Positions 1 through 9,427 of a stretch of 15,129 nt of DNA are shown piece by piece. Below the pieces are notes generated by a model, which was not told where the DNA came from, ran no database searches, and was given only the letters and a program-made list of their open reading frames with translations. The stretch comes from JANYCG01 sp031365665 (GTDB taxonomy: Bacteria > Pseudomonadota > Gammaproteobacteria > Burkholderiales > Burkholderiaceae_C). The stretch lies in assembly GCA_031365665.1 (NCBI GenBank), contig JANLYO010000046.1, forward strand, positions 1-15,129, in the 5' to 3' direction. Position 1 is the first letter of the stretch. Every line of letters begins with the position of its first letter. The position numbers and the translations under genes were made by a program.

Positions 1-1
1 C

Positions 2-97
2 CGCGCCTACTTGGCCACGATGAAGAAACAAAATGCCAACCTGTTGCACTGCCTCACCCTCACATTCAAAGGGCAACCTACCCAGCCTCAAATGTGA
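2..97 (+). CDS. C-terminal end of an ORF cut by the left window edge, possibly an IS transposase
   Basis: An open frame enters from the left edge and stops with TGA at 95-97, leaving about 31 residues that begin RAYLATMKKQNANLL and end GQPTQPQM. The basic, Tyr/Lys/Gln-rich tail of the form 'YLxTMxKQ..LLxxLxxxFxGxP' reminds me of the extreme C-terminus of IS66-like transposases, but this is recognition from memory on very little sequence. The stretch after the stop (to about 140) has no further coding signal and could hold an element end. Other explanations, such as an ordinary chromosomal gene tail, are not excluded. No start or catalytic residues are in the window. Confidence 0.35.
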   Translation, partial: RAYLATMKKQNANLLHCLTLTFKGQPTQPQM

Positions 98-140
98 GTC
101 GCCCTTGCTGCGCAACTGGAAGGGAGCTGAGTAGTTACCA

Positions 141-205
141 ATTTTTAAGATTTTTAAGGCTTTAGGCCACGTGAAATGGCGCTATTTAGCTATTATTATA
201 GTAGC
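141..205 (-). repeat. Interspersed palindromic repeat, copy 1
   Basis: Read on the minus strand, this segment begins with an imperfect stem-loop (plus coordinates 189-205, 7-bp stem including one G.T, 3-nt loop). The core CACGTGGCCTAA (plus 162-173) and then AT-rich runs of the type TTAAAAATCTTAAAAATT follow. The same order of parts, hairpin then the identical 12-bp core then a T/A-rich tail, occurs on the plus strand at 11350-11415. The element overlaps the last codons and stop of the neighbouring hydrolase gene. Short GCTA-rich hairpin repeats of this style are, from memory, common between genes in Comamonadaceae. The assignment to that family is inference. Confidence 0.55.
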
Positions 206-1080
206 GTCTGTTTGAAAAATCCCATCGTCCGCTCCCAGGCCAGTTTGGCGGCGGGGGCGTCAAACCTTGGCGTAGTGTCGTTGTTGAAGCCATGTTGCGT
301 GCCGGCGTACTGGTGGGCGGCGTATTTGGCCCCCGTCGCTTTGAGCGCGCCCTCATAGGCGGGCCAGGCGGCGTTGATGCGTTCGTCCACGCCGGCAAAG
401 TGGATCAAGAGCGGCGCCTTGACTTTGGCAGCATCTTCATTGGCGGGGTGGTTGCCGTAAAACGGCACGGCTGCTGCCAGATCAGGCAGGCGCGTGGCCA
501 AGAAGTGCGCCATGCCGCCGCCGTAACAAAAACCCACCGTGCCGATTTTGCCGGTGCAGTCGGTGCGGCCTTTGAGCAGCGCCGCTGCCGCCACAAAGTC
601 TTCGCGGGTTTTGGTTTGGTCTAGCTGCGCGAACAGCGTACGCGCCTTATCTTCGTCGCCAGGGTAGCCGCCCAGAGGCGTCAGCGCGTCGGGTGCGAAC
701 GCCATGTAGCCGTCTACGGCCAGGCGGCGCGCAATGTCTTCGATGTGCGGGTTCAGGCCCCGGTTTTCATGGACGACCAGAATGCCGGGCAGTTTGCCGG
801 CGGCGTTGGCCGGGCGGCACAGGTAGCCCTTCATCTTGCCGTAACCCGGCACGGGGAATTCCAGGGTTTCGGTTTTGATGCGCCCATCGTCTTTGGGGAC
901 CACTTGCGCCAGCGCAAAGTTGGGGCTGAGCGCCGCCAGAAGGCCCACCGCCGTGAGGCCACCCACGGCGAATTTTTGAGCTTTCTCCAAAAAGCCGCGC
1001 CGGTCGATGTTGCCATGCACGTAGGCGTCAAAAAGAATCAACAGCTCCTGGTCGAAATCCTGGGCGGTCAAGCGTGGCAT
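196..1080 (-). CDS. YghX-type dienelactone hydrolase family protein, exported
   Basis: A 294-residue alpha/beta hydrolase of the dienelactone hydrolase family, close in layout to E. coli YghX. Residues 1-25 are a short helical leader (LTAQDFDQELL). A Tat-like signal follows (DRRGFLEK at 26-33, hydrophobic segment to about 55, ALAQ near 56-59), which predicts export. The catalytic triad is visible as C185 in GFCYGGG, D232 in AGVDERI and H263 in TQHGFNN, with the family glutamate E105 in VHENRG. I chose the ATG at 1080 over an upstream TTG (1125) because GGAG sits 8 bases ahead of it and the protein then starts like its relatives (MPRLTAQDF). The gene is divergent from the TRAP cluster. It hydrolyses lactones or esters in general; the substrate is unknown. 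The stop codon lies inside an interspersed repeat. Confidence 0.88.
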   Translation of the reverse strand: MPRLTAQDFDQELLILFDAYVHGNIDRRGFLEKAQKFAVGGLTAVGLLAALSPNFALAQVVPKDDGRIKTETLEFPVPGYGKMKGYLCRPANAAGKLPGILVVHENRGLNPHIEDIARRLAVDGYMAFAPDALTPLGGYPGDEDKARTLFAQLDQTKTREDFVAAAALLKGRTDCTGKIGTVGFCYGGGMAHFLATRLPDLAAAVPFYGNHPANEDAAKVKAPLLIHFAGVDERINAAWPAYEGALKATGAKYAAHQYAGTQHGFNNDTTPRFDAPAAKLAWERTMGFFKQTLL

Positions 1081-1199
1081 GGCGGGGCTCCATTGAAGGG
1101 GTTGCGCAAAATGTGGGCGTGCCAACCATGCTACTGCGAAAACCGTCTGGGGTGATTGAAAGCGGCAAAAGCCTATGGTTTGCCCTAGTCGGGGGTTTT

Positions 1200-1222
1200 G
1201 GTAAAAGTATTATCGTATTACC
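1200..1222. promoter_or_regulatory. Dyad in the divergent hydrolase/dctP intergenic region, candidate operator
   Basis: The 201-bp gap between the two divergent genes contains an imperfect dyad with outer arms GGTAA and TTACC. Inside it is a direct repeat GTATTA-TC-GTATTA (1207-1220). It sits 60-80 bp upstream of the dctP start, where a one-component regulator would be expected to bind. TATTAT at 1208-1213 could act as a -10 box, but I see no convincing -35. No regulator gene is in the window, so the assignment is inference only. Confidence 0.3.
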
Positions 1223-1281
1223 TTAGCCGGTTCGATATTCATCCCCTTCCACCCCATCCGTCAGCCACAGGAGACTCACCC

Positions 1282-2292
1282 ATGACATCGACATCCACCT
1301 TGCGCCGCACCCTATTGGCCGCCTTGCTCGCCGCCATGGGCCTGGGGCTTGCCAGCGCCAGCCTCGCGCAAAACCGCGCCTTCAGCTTCGCTTATGACCA
1401 GCCGCCCAGCACCGCGTACGGCGTGGCCGCCAACATGTTTGACGCGAAGCTCAAGGAGCTTTCGGGCGGCAAATTCAGCATCAACCAGTTCCCTGGCGCG
1501 CAACTCGGCCAAGAGCCGGTGATGTTGCAGAAGATGCGCTCGGGCGACATCGATTTTGTCATCACCTCGACGGCCAACGCCTCCACACTGGCGCCGCAGG
1601 CCGGTGTTTTCTCGCTGCATTTTCTGTTCCGTGACCAATCGCATTTGATCAAAACCCTGGCAGACCCCGGCGTTGCCACGGCGTTTCGCGACATGGTCAA
1701 AGAGTCTGTGCAAGGCGCGCGGGTGCTGGGCCTCATGACCATGGGCATGCGCAACATGTACAGCAAGAAGGAAGTCACGAAAGTCGAGGACATGAAGGGC
1801 GTGAAAATCCGCGTGCAGGCCACCAAGACCGAAGACACGCACTTCCCCGCCTACGGCGCGCAGGTGGTGCACATGCCGTTTGGCGACGTGTACACCTCCA
1901 TCCAGACCGGCGTGGTGCAGATGGCCGAAAACGGCGTCAACGTGTTCCTGGCCAATAAACATTACGAGGTAGCGCCGGTGTTGTCGATCACCGAGCACGA
2001 AGCCAACAACAACTGCATCTGGGTCAGCGAAAAAACCTGGAACAGCCTGACGCCCGAGCAGCAAAAGTGGGTGCAGACCGCAGCTGAAGAGGTCTCGAGC
2101 AAAGAGCCCGCCATGGCCCTGCAACTTGAAAAAGACTCCGCCACCCGGCTCAAGGCACTGGGCGTGAAAGTGGTTGAGAACGTTGACAAGACCGGTTTCA
2201 TCAAGGCGGCTGCGCCGATCCAGGACCAGCTCGCCGCCGAGCTGGGCCCCCACGCGGTGAAGATTCTCAAGCTGGTTCGCGACATCAAGTGA
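1282..2292 (+). CDS. dctP: TRAP transporter periplasmic solute-binding subunit (DctP family)
   Basis: A 336-residue extracytoplasmic binding protein for a tripartite ATP-independent periplasmic transporter. It captures an organic acid in the periplasm and delivers it to the DctQM permease. The first 30 residues form a Sec signal peptide (RR, then a Leu/Ala core, ending SASLAQ). The mature part shows the DctP pattern: FPGAQLGQE near the start, the GDIDFVIT strand, and GVKIRVQATK, whose Arg is the family's carboxylate-binding residue. AYGAQVVHMPFGDVYTSIQTGVVQMAEN follows as the second-lobe signature. I chose the ATG at 1282 because AGGAGA is 8 bases upstream and the signal peptide then has normal length; the longer frame from 1198 lacks this. 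It is the first gene of the dctPQM set, 15 bp ahead of dctQ. The ligand is not predictable from sequence. Confidence 0.93.
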   Translation: MTSTSTLRRTLLAALLAAMGLGLASASLAQNRAFSFAYDQPPSTAYGVAANMFDAKLKELSGGKFSINQFPGAQLGQEPVMLQKMRSGDIDFVITSTANASTLAPQAGVFSLHFLFRDQSHLIKTLADPGVATAFRDMVKESVQGARVLGLMTMGMRNMYSKKEVTKVEDMKGVKIRVQATKTEDTHFPAYGAQVVHMPFGDVYTSIQTGVVQMAENGVNVFLANKHYEVAPVLSITEHEANNNCIWVSEKTWNSLTPEQQKWVQTAAEEVSSKEPAMALQLEKDSATRLKALGVKVVENVDKTGFIKAAAPIQDQLAAELGPHAVKILKLVRDIK

Positions 2293-2307
2293 TGGACTGA
2301 TCACGGC

Positions 2308-2889
2308 ATGGCTGAAGATCACCGCTCGCTCGTACTGCAACGCCACCGCCACCTCAAATGGGAGGGTTTTGACAAACTCGAAGCCACCCTAATGGTGTTG
2401 TGCGGCGTGTGCATTTTCATGTTCACGCTGTCGGTCGCCTGTGATGTGGCCACCCGCGCCCTGGGCAAACCCTGGGTCTGGCTGCAACAGGCCACCACGG
2501 CGTTTTTCACCTGGGGCGTGTTCATCGGTATGGCTGCGGCCACGCGCCGCAATGACCACTTCTATTTGACGGAAATCACCAAACGCATGAAGGGCCTGTC
2601 CCGAAGCGTGATCGAAACCCTGAACCGCCTGGTGGTGCTGGTGGTAGCCCTGCTCCTGATCTGGTTTGGCTACAAAAACGCGATGCTGGATCTGGGCAGT
2701 TTCCGCATGCCCTCACTCATCCCGCTGACCTGGTACACCGCCGTGGTGCCGCTGTCTGCCGTGTTGATTTTCCTGTTTACGATGGAGCAGCTGGTCAATG
2801 GCTGGCAGCGCGGCTTTGAGGGCCCTGAAGACATGGAAAACGTAGTGGTTGAACCGGTGTTGCCTCTGCCCGCAGGAGCGGCCAAATGA
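2308..2889 (+). CDS. dctQ: TRAP transporter small permease subunit (DctQ family)
   Basis: A 193-residue membrane protein with four predicted transmembrane segments (about residues 25-46, 60-78, 104-124 and 141-163) and cytoplasmic ends rich in charge, the standard DctQ topology. The family partners with the large DctM subunit in sodium-driven uptake. The only in-frame start downstream of the dctP stop is the ATG at 2308; its ribosome-binding site is weak, so coupling to dctP translation is likely. The stop TGA overlaps the dctM start in an ATGA arrangement (2886-2889). The C-terminal about 25 residues are an acidic/proline tail that is probably variable in the family. Confidence 0.9.
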   Translation: MAEDHRSLVLQRHRHLKWEGFDKLEATLMVLCGVCIFMFTLSVACDVATRALGKPWVWLQQATTAFFTWGVFIGMAAATRRNDHFYLTEITKRMKGLSRSVIETLNRLVVLVVALLLIWFGYKNAMLDLGSFRMPSLIPLTWYTAVVPLSAVLIFLFTMEQLVNGWQRGFEGPEDMENVVVEPVLPLPAGAAK

Positions 2890-4238
2890 TCGGCTACTTG
2901 AGCAACGGCGGCGTGCTGGTCTTGATGGCTTGCCTGTTTTTGGGCTTTGGCTACATGGGCGTGCCGGTGTCGTTCGCCTTGATCGCAGGCGTGTTTGTGG
3001 CGGTGCAGTTCACGCCGATATCGATGCAGTCCATGGTCGGGCAACTCTTCCATGGCATTGATTCAGAAGCGCTGCTGGCTGTGCCGTTTTTTCTGCTGGT
3101 CGGCGAGTTGATGGCCTCCAGTGATGTGGTGCAACGCATGATCCGCCTGGCGCAAACCATGGTCGGGCATCTGCGCGGCGGGCTGGCGCAGGTGGTGACG
3201 CTCTTCAGCATGTTTTTTGCGGGCATCTCGGGCTCATCAACCGCCGACGTTGCGGTCTTGAGCCGCACCGTCGCGCCCAAGATGGACGCCGAAGGTTACG
3301 ACCGCGCTTTCATCGCCGCACTGATCGCCTCGGCTTCCACCATGGCGAACCTGATTCCGCCCTCGATCATGGCGATCGTGTACGGCGCCACCGGCAACGT
3401 GTCGATTGGCGGCCTGTTCCTCGCCGGCGTGGTGCCAGGCGTGTTGATTGGCATTGGCCTCATGGTGTACAGCTACATCTGGGGTCCGGTGGGCATCAAG
3501 AAACAACGCGCTTCGTTTGCGGAGTTTGCCTCGGCCGCCAAGGCGTCGGCCTTGCCGATGGTGATCCCGGTCATCATCATGGGCGGCATTTTGAGCGGCG
3601 GCTTCACGCCGACCGAAGCCGGCATGGTGGCGGCGGTGTACATCCTGCTGGTGCTGATCCCGATTTACCGGCCAAGGCACGTCTTCGAGTTGCCGCGCGA
3701 CTTCATGAATGCCGGGCTTTTGTATTCATTGCCGCTGGCGGCGGTGGCAGCAGCATCGACCTTTGGCTGGATGGTGGCCTACCTGCGCGGGCCAGACATC
3801 GTCTCGACCTACATCACCGGCTTTGCCGGCACCAGCGGGCCGATGATCATGTTCTCTCTCGTGGTGCTGTTCGTGATCGTCGGCGATTTTCTGGACGCCG
3901 TGCCGGCCATCATCATCTTCATGCCAATCATCAACAAATTGTCGGAGGTGGGAAACATCAACTCCCTGCACCTGGGCGTGGTGATCATCACGACGCTGGT
4001 GTTCGGGCTGATCACGCCGCCTTACGGCTTGTCGCTTTTGGTGGCGTCAAAATATGTGGGCGTTGGGTTTGGGCGCGCGGTGGTGCGCTCCTTGCCGCTG
4101 TATGTCGTGTTTTTTCTGACCATTGCGTTTGTGGTGCTGTTTCCAGAAGTCGTGTTGTGGCTGCCCAAACAGCTGATTCCTGAATCTGTAGGCTGCTTCA
4201 AGTCCCCGAGCGGCACCGGCTACATCTGCCCACCCTGA
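2886..4238 (+). CDS. dctM: TRAP transporter large permease subunit (DctM family)
   Basis: A 450-residue, strongly hydrophobic protein matching the transporting subunit of TRAP systems. Diagnostic stretches are FLLVGELMASSDVVQRMI, the glycine-rich FFAGISGSSTADVAVL loop, ASTMANLIPPSIMAIVYG, FTPTEAGMVAAVY in the second half, and LGVVIITTLVFGLITPPYG near the end. The two-fold repetition of such re-entrant loops is typical of this ion-transporter fold. The length is slightly above the usual 425-440 residues because of a short polar tail after the last membrane helix, ending TGYICPP. AGGAG lies about 8 bases before the ATG, which overlaps the dctQ stop by 4 bases. Confidence 0.94.
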   Translation: MIGYLSNGGVLVLMACLFLGFGYMGVPVSFALIAGVFVAVQFTPISMQSMVGQLFHGIDSEALLAVPFFLLVGELMASSDVVQRMIRLAQTMVGHLRGGLAQVVTLFSMFFAGISGSSTADVAVLSRTVAPKMDAEGYDRAFIAALIASASTMANLIPPSIMAIVYGATGNVSIGGLFLAGVVPGVLIGIGLMVYSYIWGPVGIKKQRASFAEFASAAKASALPMVIPVIIMGGILSGGFTPTEAGMVAAVYILLVLIPIYRPRHVFELPRDFMNAGLLYSLPLAAVAAASTFGWMVAYLRGPDIVSTYITGFAGTSGPMIMFSLVVLFVIVGDFLDAVPAIIIFMPIINKLSEVGNINSLHLGVVIITTLVFGLITPPYGLSLLVASKYVGVGFGRAVVRSLPLYVVFFLTIAFVVLFPEVVLWLPKQLIPESVGCFKSPSGTGYICPP

Positions 4239-4260
4239 GCCGACAGGGGATCAACGCCGT

Positions 4261-5442
4261 ATGCCCGACTTTTCAAAATCGCGCGCGCTGGCGCAGCAGG
4301 CGGTCGACAAGCGCCTGCTGGCCGGTTTTTCCAGCGTCGTGATGCAGCACGGCCAGGTGGTCGAATCGTTTTGTACCGGTCTGGCCAATCTCGAAAGCGG
4401 CGAGCCCTTCGGCTATGACCCCATCTGCCGCATCTTCTCCAACACCAAACTCATCACCTCCACCCTGGTGCTGATGATGGTGGACGAAGGCCGGTTCGGA
4501 CTGGACGACCCGGTCAAACACTGGGTTCCCGAGCTGGGCCGGGTACGGGTGCTGCGCCCAGGCGCCACGTCGGCGGACGACACCGAAGCCCTGCGCACCG
4601 ACATCACCGTCCGCCACCTGCTTTCGCACAGCTCGGGCTTGTCACACGGCGTGTTTGACCCCGGCACACTGATCTACAAGGCCTATGTCGCCTCGGGTGT
4701 GCGCTCGCCGCAGTTGACGCTGGCAGAGGCCATGCCGGTGCTGGCGGCCTTACCACTGTCGTTCCAGCCGGGCACGGGCTGGGACTACTCGATGGGCGCC
4801 GACGTGCTGGCGCGTATCGTGGAGATCATCACCGGCAAGCCCTTTGCCGAGGTAGTGCAGCAACGCATCTTCGGGCCGCTGGGCATGGTGGATACCAGCT
4901 ATGTGGTGCCACCCGAAAAGTTGGCGCGTTTTGCCACGCTGTACCGCAGCGACGACCCCGTCAATGCGCAGCAGCCGCTCTCGCAGATCGCCAAAGACAC
5001 GCCATGGGCAGAGGCCAATATCCGGCCCGTGCCGCGCACAGCCGGCACAGGCGGCCTGGTGTCCACCCAGGGCGATTACCTGCGCTTCCTGCTGCAACTG
5101 CAAGCGCCTGCGACGGGGCAACCTGGCCTGCTCAAGCCCGCAACGCTGGCCGAGATGTTGCGTGACCAGTTGCCACCCCACATTTGCGTGCAGTTCATGC
5201 GCAGCGGGCCGATGCCGCATCTTGGTTTTGGCCTGGGGGGCGCCATTACGCGCAGCGCGTCAGACCTGCAACCCAACTCGCCTGCCGGTGAGTTCCAGTG
5301 GGGTGGCCTGGGCGGCACACACTGGTCCATCAGCCCGGCCCAAGGCGTCACGATCGTGCAGATGGCACAACGGCATTTTGGCTTCTGGAACCCCTTCTGG
5401 TTTGAGTACAAAGCGGCTGTGTATGCAGCGCTGGGCGCCTGA
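4261..5442 (+). CDS. Serine hydrolase, class C beta-lactamase fold (EstB-like esterase)
   Basis: A 393-residue member of the beta-lactamase/penicillin-binding-protein-like serine hydrolases. The nucleophile motif S-x-x-K is S60-N-T-K63. The second motif Y-x-x is Y176-S-M in WDYSMGAD. The family signature HLLSHSSGLSHG is at about 119-130. The third motif, KTG in true lactamases, is replaced by a GGTHW segment near the end, as in EstB-type esterases. No signal peptide is seen, so the enzyme is probably cytoplasmic and more likely an esterase than an antibiotic-resistance lactamase. It starts 22 bp after dctM with AGGGG upstream, so it is probably co-transcribed with the transporter. This suggests that the imported compound or a derivative carries an ester, lactone or amide bond. 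The substrate is unknown. Confidence 0.88.
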   Translation: MPDFSKSRALAQQAVDKRLLAGFSSVVMQHGQVVESFCTGLANLESGEPFGYDPICRIFSNTKLITSTLVLMMVDEGRFGLDDPVKHWVPELGRVRVLRPGATSADDTEALRTDITVRHLLSHSSGLSHGVFDPGTLIYKAYVASGVRSPQLTLAEAMPVLAALPLSFQPGTGWDYSMGADVLARIVEIITGKPFAEVVQQRIFGPLGMVDTSYVVPPEKLARFATLYRSDDPVNAQQPLSQIAKDTPWAEANIRPVPRTAGTGGLVSTQGDYLRFLLQLQAPATGQPGLLKPATLAEMLRDQLPPHICVQFMRSGPMPHLGFGLGGAITRSASDLQPNSPAGEFQWGGLGGTHWSISPAQGVTIVQMAQRHFGFWNPFWFEYKAAVYAALGA

Positions 5443-5507
5443 AACCCAGCGGCCGCCTCTTTGCGGATACGATGAAGCGCAGCACAACCGCTAAATTTCA
5501 AACAGAT

Positions 5508-6239
5508 ATGACTGAATTGATCCATTACTCGCTCGATGCCGGGATCGCCACGCTGACCCTGGACGACGGCAAGGCCAACGTGATGGGCCTGCCCATGCAG
5601 GCGGCCCTCAACGCCGCGCTGGATCGCGCTCTGGCGGACAAGGCCGTTGTGGTCATCACCGGCCGGCCCGGCATGTTTTCAGGCGGGTTTGATCTGAACG
5701 TGTTCAAGACCGACCCCAAGGCTTCGGTGCAAATGCTCGAAGGCGGCGCGCGGCTGGCGCTACGGCTCTTGAGCCACCCGCATCCGGTCATGATCGCCTG
5801 CAGCGGGCATGCGGTGGCCATGGGCTGCTTTTTGCTATTGGGGGCCGACTACCGGCTGGGTGTGGACCGAGGCCAGGTCGGCACCGGCCCGAACTTCCGC
5901 ATCCACGCCATTGAAGTGCAGATTGGCATGACGCTGCCCTATTTCGCGCTGGAACTGTGCCGCCAGCGCCTGACCCCCGCGCACTACAGCCTGGCCTGCA
6001 CCACCGCTTGGCCCTACACCCCAGCGCAGGCGGTGCAGGCTGGTTTCATGGACGAAGTGGCCGCGCCCGATCAGTTCGCCGCCCGCGTGCAGGAGCGCGC
6101 GCTGTACCTGAGCAAGCTGCACCAGGAAGCGTTTACGGCGACCAAGCAGAAACTCAAACAGCCCGCCATCGAAGCGCTGGAGGCCGCCATCCGCACCGAT
6201 GTGGCGGCGTGGACCGAGCGGTTTTTGAAGCAGGGCTGA
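5508..6239 (+). CDS. Crotonase/enoyl-CoA hydratase family protein
   Basis: A 243-residue crotonase-superfamily protein acting on acyl-CoA thioesters. The start chosen (ATG 5508) gives the usual N-terminus MTELIHYSLDAG; an upstream ATG at 5472 adds 12 residues unlike the family, although neither has a strong ribosome-binding site. The two oxyanion-hole regions are MFSGGFDLNVF (about 56-66) and SGHAVAMGCFLLLGADYRLGV (about 99-119). A classical hydratase Glu pair is not obvious in the following segment (IHAIEVQIGMTLPY), so the reaction may differ from simple hydration. The C-terminal trimerisation helix ALYLSKLHQEAFTATK is notable because a decayed paralogue of it occurs at 11162-11338. It lies 65 bp behind the serine hydrolase and is probably the last gene of the plus-strand cluster. 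Confidence 0.85.
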   Translation: MTELIHYSLDAGIATLTLDDGKANVMGLPMQAALNAALDRALADKAVVVITGRPGMFSGGFDLNVFKTDPKASVQMLEGGARLALRLLSHPHPVMIACSGHAVAMGCFLLLGADYRLGVDRGQVGTGPNFRIHAIEVQIGMTLPYFALELCRQRLTPAHYSLACTTAWPYTPAQAVQAGFMDEVAAPDQFAARVQERALYLSKLHQEAFTATKQKLKQPAIEALEAAIRTDVAAWTERFLKQG

Positions 6240-6272
6240 CGCAGCGGTGAAGAGGGTTTGAGGGACCGAGGA

Positions 6273-6288
6273 GCAGGGTTGGCCCTGC
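6273..6288. terminator. Hairpin between convergent genes, weak terminator candidate
   Basis: GCAGGG (6273-6278) and CCCTGC (6283-6288) form a perfect 6-bp GC-rich stem with a TTGG loop in the 51-bp gap between the convergent crotonase and isocitrate dehydrogenase genes. It begins 2 bases after the icd stop in the minus direction. Neither side carries a clear T-tract, so its role as an intrinsic terminator is uncertain. Confidence 0.35.
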
Positions 6289-6290
6289 AG

Positions 6291-8528
<2,238 letters not shown>

Positions 8529-8693
8529 CGTTGTACTCCTGATTTTGGATTATTTGGGGAATGGAAATGAATTCGGTGTAGCCGATGTTAAACAAGACTT
8601 TAACTGCGGTAGCCGATTAGGGAAATTTTTTGAGCCCAGGTGGGTACAGGCCCATTCGTCCTGCGCTTGGCGAATGGTCGAAAGCCGCGCCGG

Positions 8694-8816
8694 GCCCAAG
8701 TGGGTTGCTCCACTTGCTTGGATTGGCTCTGTACCATCTGCGTTTGCAGCAGCCCACGCCAGCGGTGCGTGGTCGCTCAATCGGAGATCTTTTTTGAACC
8801 AAACGACACAATTCAC
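8694..8816 (-). pseudogene. N-terminal ghost of a class I DNA photolyase/cryptochrome
   Basis: From a GTG at 8816, the minus strand encodes MNCVVWFKKDLRLSDHAPL followed by AWAAA. This is the unmistakable N-terminus of class I photolyases and cryptochromes (VVWFRRDLRLxDHxAL, the antenna-domain first strand and loop). After residue 25 the similarity breaks. The neighbouring frame reads NPSKWSNP, which resembles the family's next conserved block (IEPSLWAxPD), so small indels seem to have shifted the frame. The open frame continues to 8550 as unrelated sequence, and the remaining about 430 residues of a photolyase are absent. There is no good ribosome-binding site and a stop lies four codons upstream. 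The ghost is embedded in the icd upstream region, only 0.8 kb from an intact photolyase of a different subfamily. The 8529-8693 stretch shows nothing else recognisable. Confidence 0.7.
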
Positions 8817-8840
8817 AAATGCAGTTTACGCAACTTGCCA

Positions 8841-8866
8841 AGCCCCACGCCGGGGCTGTGTTTTTT
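8841..8866 (+). terminator. Orphan Rho-independent terminator
   Basis: AGCCCC (8841-8846), loop ACGCC, GGGGCT (8852-8857), then GTG and six Ts (8861-8866) form a textbook intrinsic terminator for plus-strand transcription. No plus-strand gene precedes it: the only coding trace upstream is the minus-strand photolyase ghost. It may be the relic of a lost gene, the 3' end of an unrecognised small RNA, or a leader attenuator ahead of the HiPIP gene 200 bp further on. Confidence 0.7.
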
Positions 8867-8909
8867 GATCTACCCCCCGGCCACCGCCATGTTTTCCTCA
8901 GGCGTTGGC

Positions 8910-8923
8910 AAATTGGCCAATTT
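8910..8923. promoter_or_regulatory. Perfect 14-bp palindrome upstream of the HiPIP gene
   Basis: AAATTGGCCAATTT is fully self-complementary and lies 143 bp before the HiPIP start, downstream of the orphan terminator. A related half-site ATTGGCC recurs at about 9000-9006. The symmetry and place suggest a binding site for a dimeric regulator, but no factor is identified. The rest of 8867-9065 shows no gene and no convincing -35/-10 pair. Confidence 0.35.
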
Positions 8924-9065
8924 ACGAGGAAAGCTTATCCCTTGGCGTTTACTCGGCCATTGCATAGCCAGCAAGCATGGCAACGCGACCTGAACTACAT
9001 TATTGGCCGATGCGCTTCCTATCGTGGCCAGTGCATCGCTACCTACCGTCTCCAGGACACTCCCC

Positions 9066-9374
9066 ATGACCAGCCGCCGCCAATTTATCGTTCACCTTAG
9101 CGTGGGATCAGCTGCTTTTACCCTTGCCCAAACAGCGTTTGCACAAGCGCCCATGTTGCTTGAAGCAGATGCCACGGCCAAAGCGCTAGGCTACTCTGCC
9201 GACGCCGGCAAAACCGATAAAGTCAAATACCCCAAATACGCCAAAGAGCAGTTATGCAGCAACTGCGCTCTTTACCAAGGCAAAGCGGCTGATGCCGCAG
9301 CCGCTTGCCCGCTGTTTGCAGGCAAGCAAGTTGCGGGTAAAGGCTGGTGCAGCGCATGGGCTAAAAAAGCATAA
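9066..9374 (+). CDS. High-potential iron-sulfur protein (HiPIP), Tat-exported
   Basis: A 102-residue precursor of a small periplasmic [4Fe-4S] electron carrier. The N-terminus TSRRQFIVHLS followed by a hydrophobic stretch and AFA-Q (cleavage near 26/27) is a twin-arginine signal, as expected for a protein that folds around its cluster before export. The mature domain has the four cluster cysteines in the HiPIP spacing: C64, C67, C81 and C95, in LCSNCALYQG, ACPLF and KGWCSAW. The ATG at 9066 was chosen over an upstream frame start at 9003 because it begins exactly at the Tat signal and has AGGA about 9 bases ahead. HiPIPs typically pass electrons from the bc1 complex to terminal oxidases or photosynthetic reaction centres. 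No partner is visible here. It is the first gene of a tandem run ending in phrB, 53 bp before the DUF2256 gene. Confidence 0.93.
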   Translation: MTSRRQFIVHLSVGSAAFTLAQTAFAQAPMLLEADATAKALGYSADAGKTDKVKYPKYAKEQLCSNCALYQGKAADAAAACPLFAGKQVAGKGWCSAWAKKA

Positions 9375-9427
9375 CCCGGTTTGAACGCCAAGCGGCCTTT
9401 TCCACACGGCTCTTTTCAGCGCCACCC

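Noticed and set aside
1312..2352. Minus-strand open frame of 346 codons opposite dctP
   Set aside because: It is a shadow of dctP: the composition is His/Val/Gly/Leu-rich with no domain pattern, and the plus-strand frame is a clear DctP protein with signal peptide and ribosome-binding site.
4261..5442. Antibiotic-resistance class C beta-lactamase
   Set aside because: There is no signal peptide, the third motif is GGTHW instead of KTG, and the gene sits behind a TRAP transporter; an EstB-like esterase fits better.
8819..9100. Plus-strand 93-codon frame ahead of and overlapping the HiPIP start
   Set aside because: It spans the orphan terminator and the HiPIP ribosome-binding site, overlaps the Tat signal in another frame, and resembles no family.
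9066..9374. HiPIP as direct electron donor to the neighbouring FeS photolyase
   Set aside because: The HiPIP has a Tat export signal and should act in the periplasm, whereas the photolyase works on DNA in the cytoplasm.
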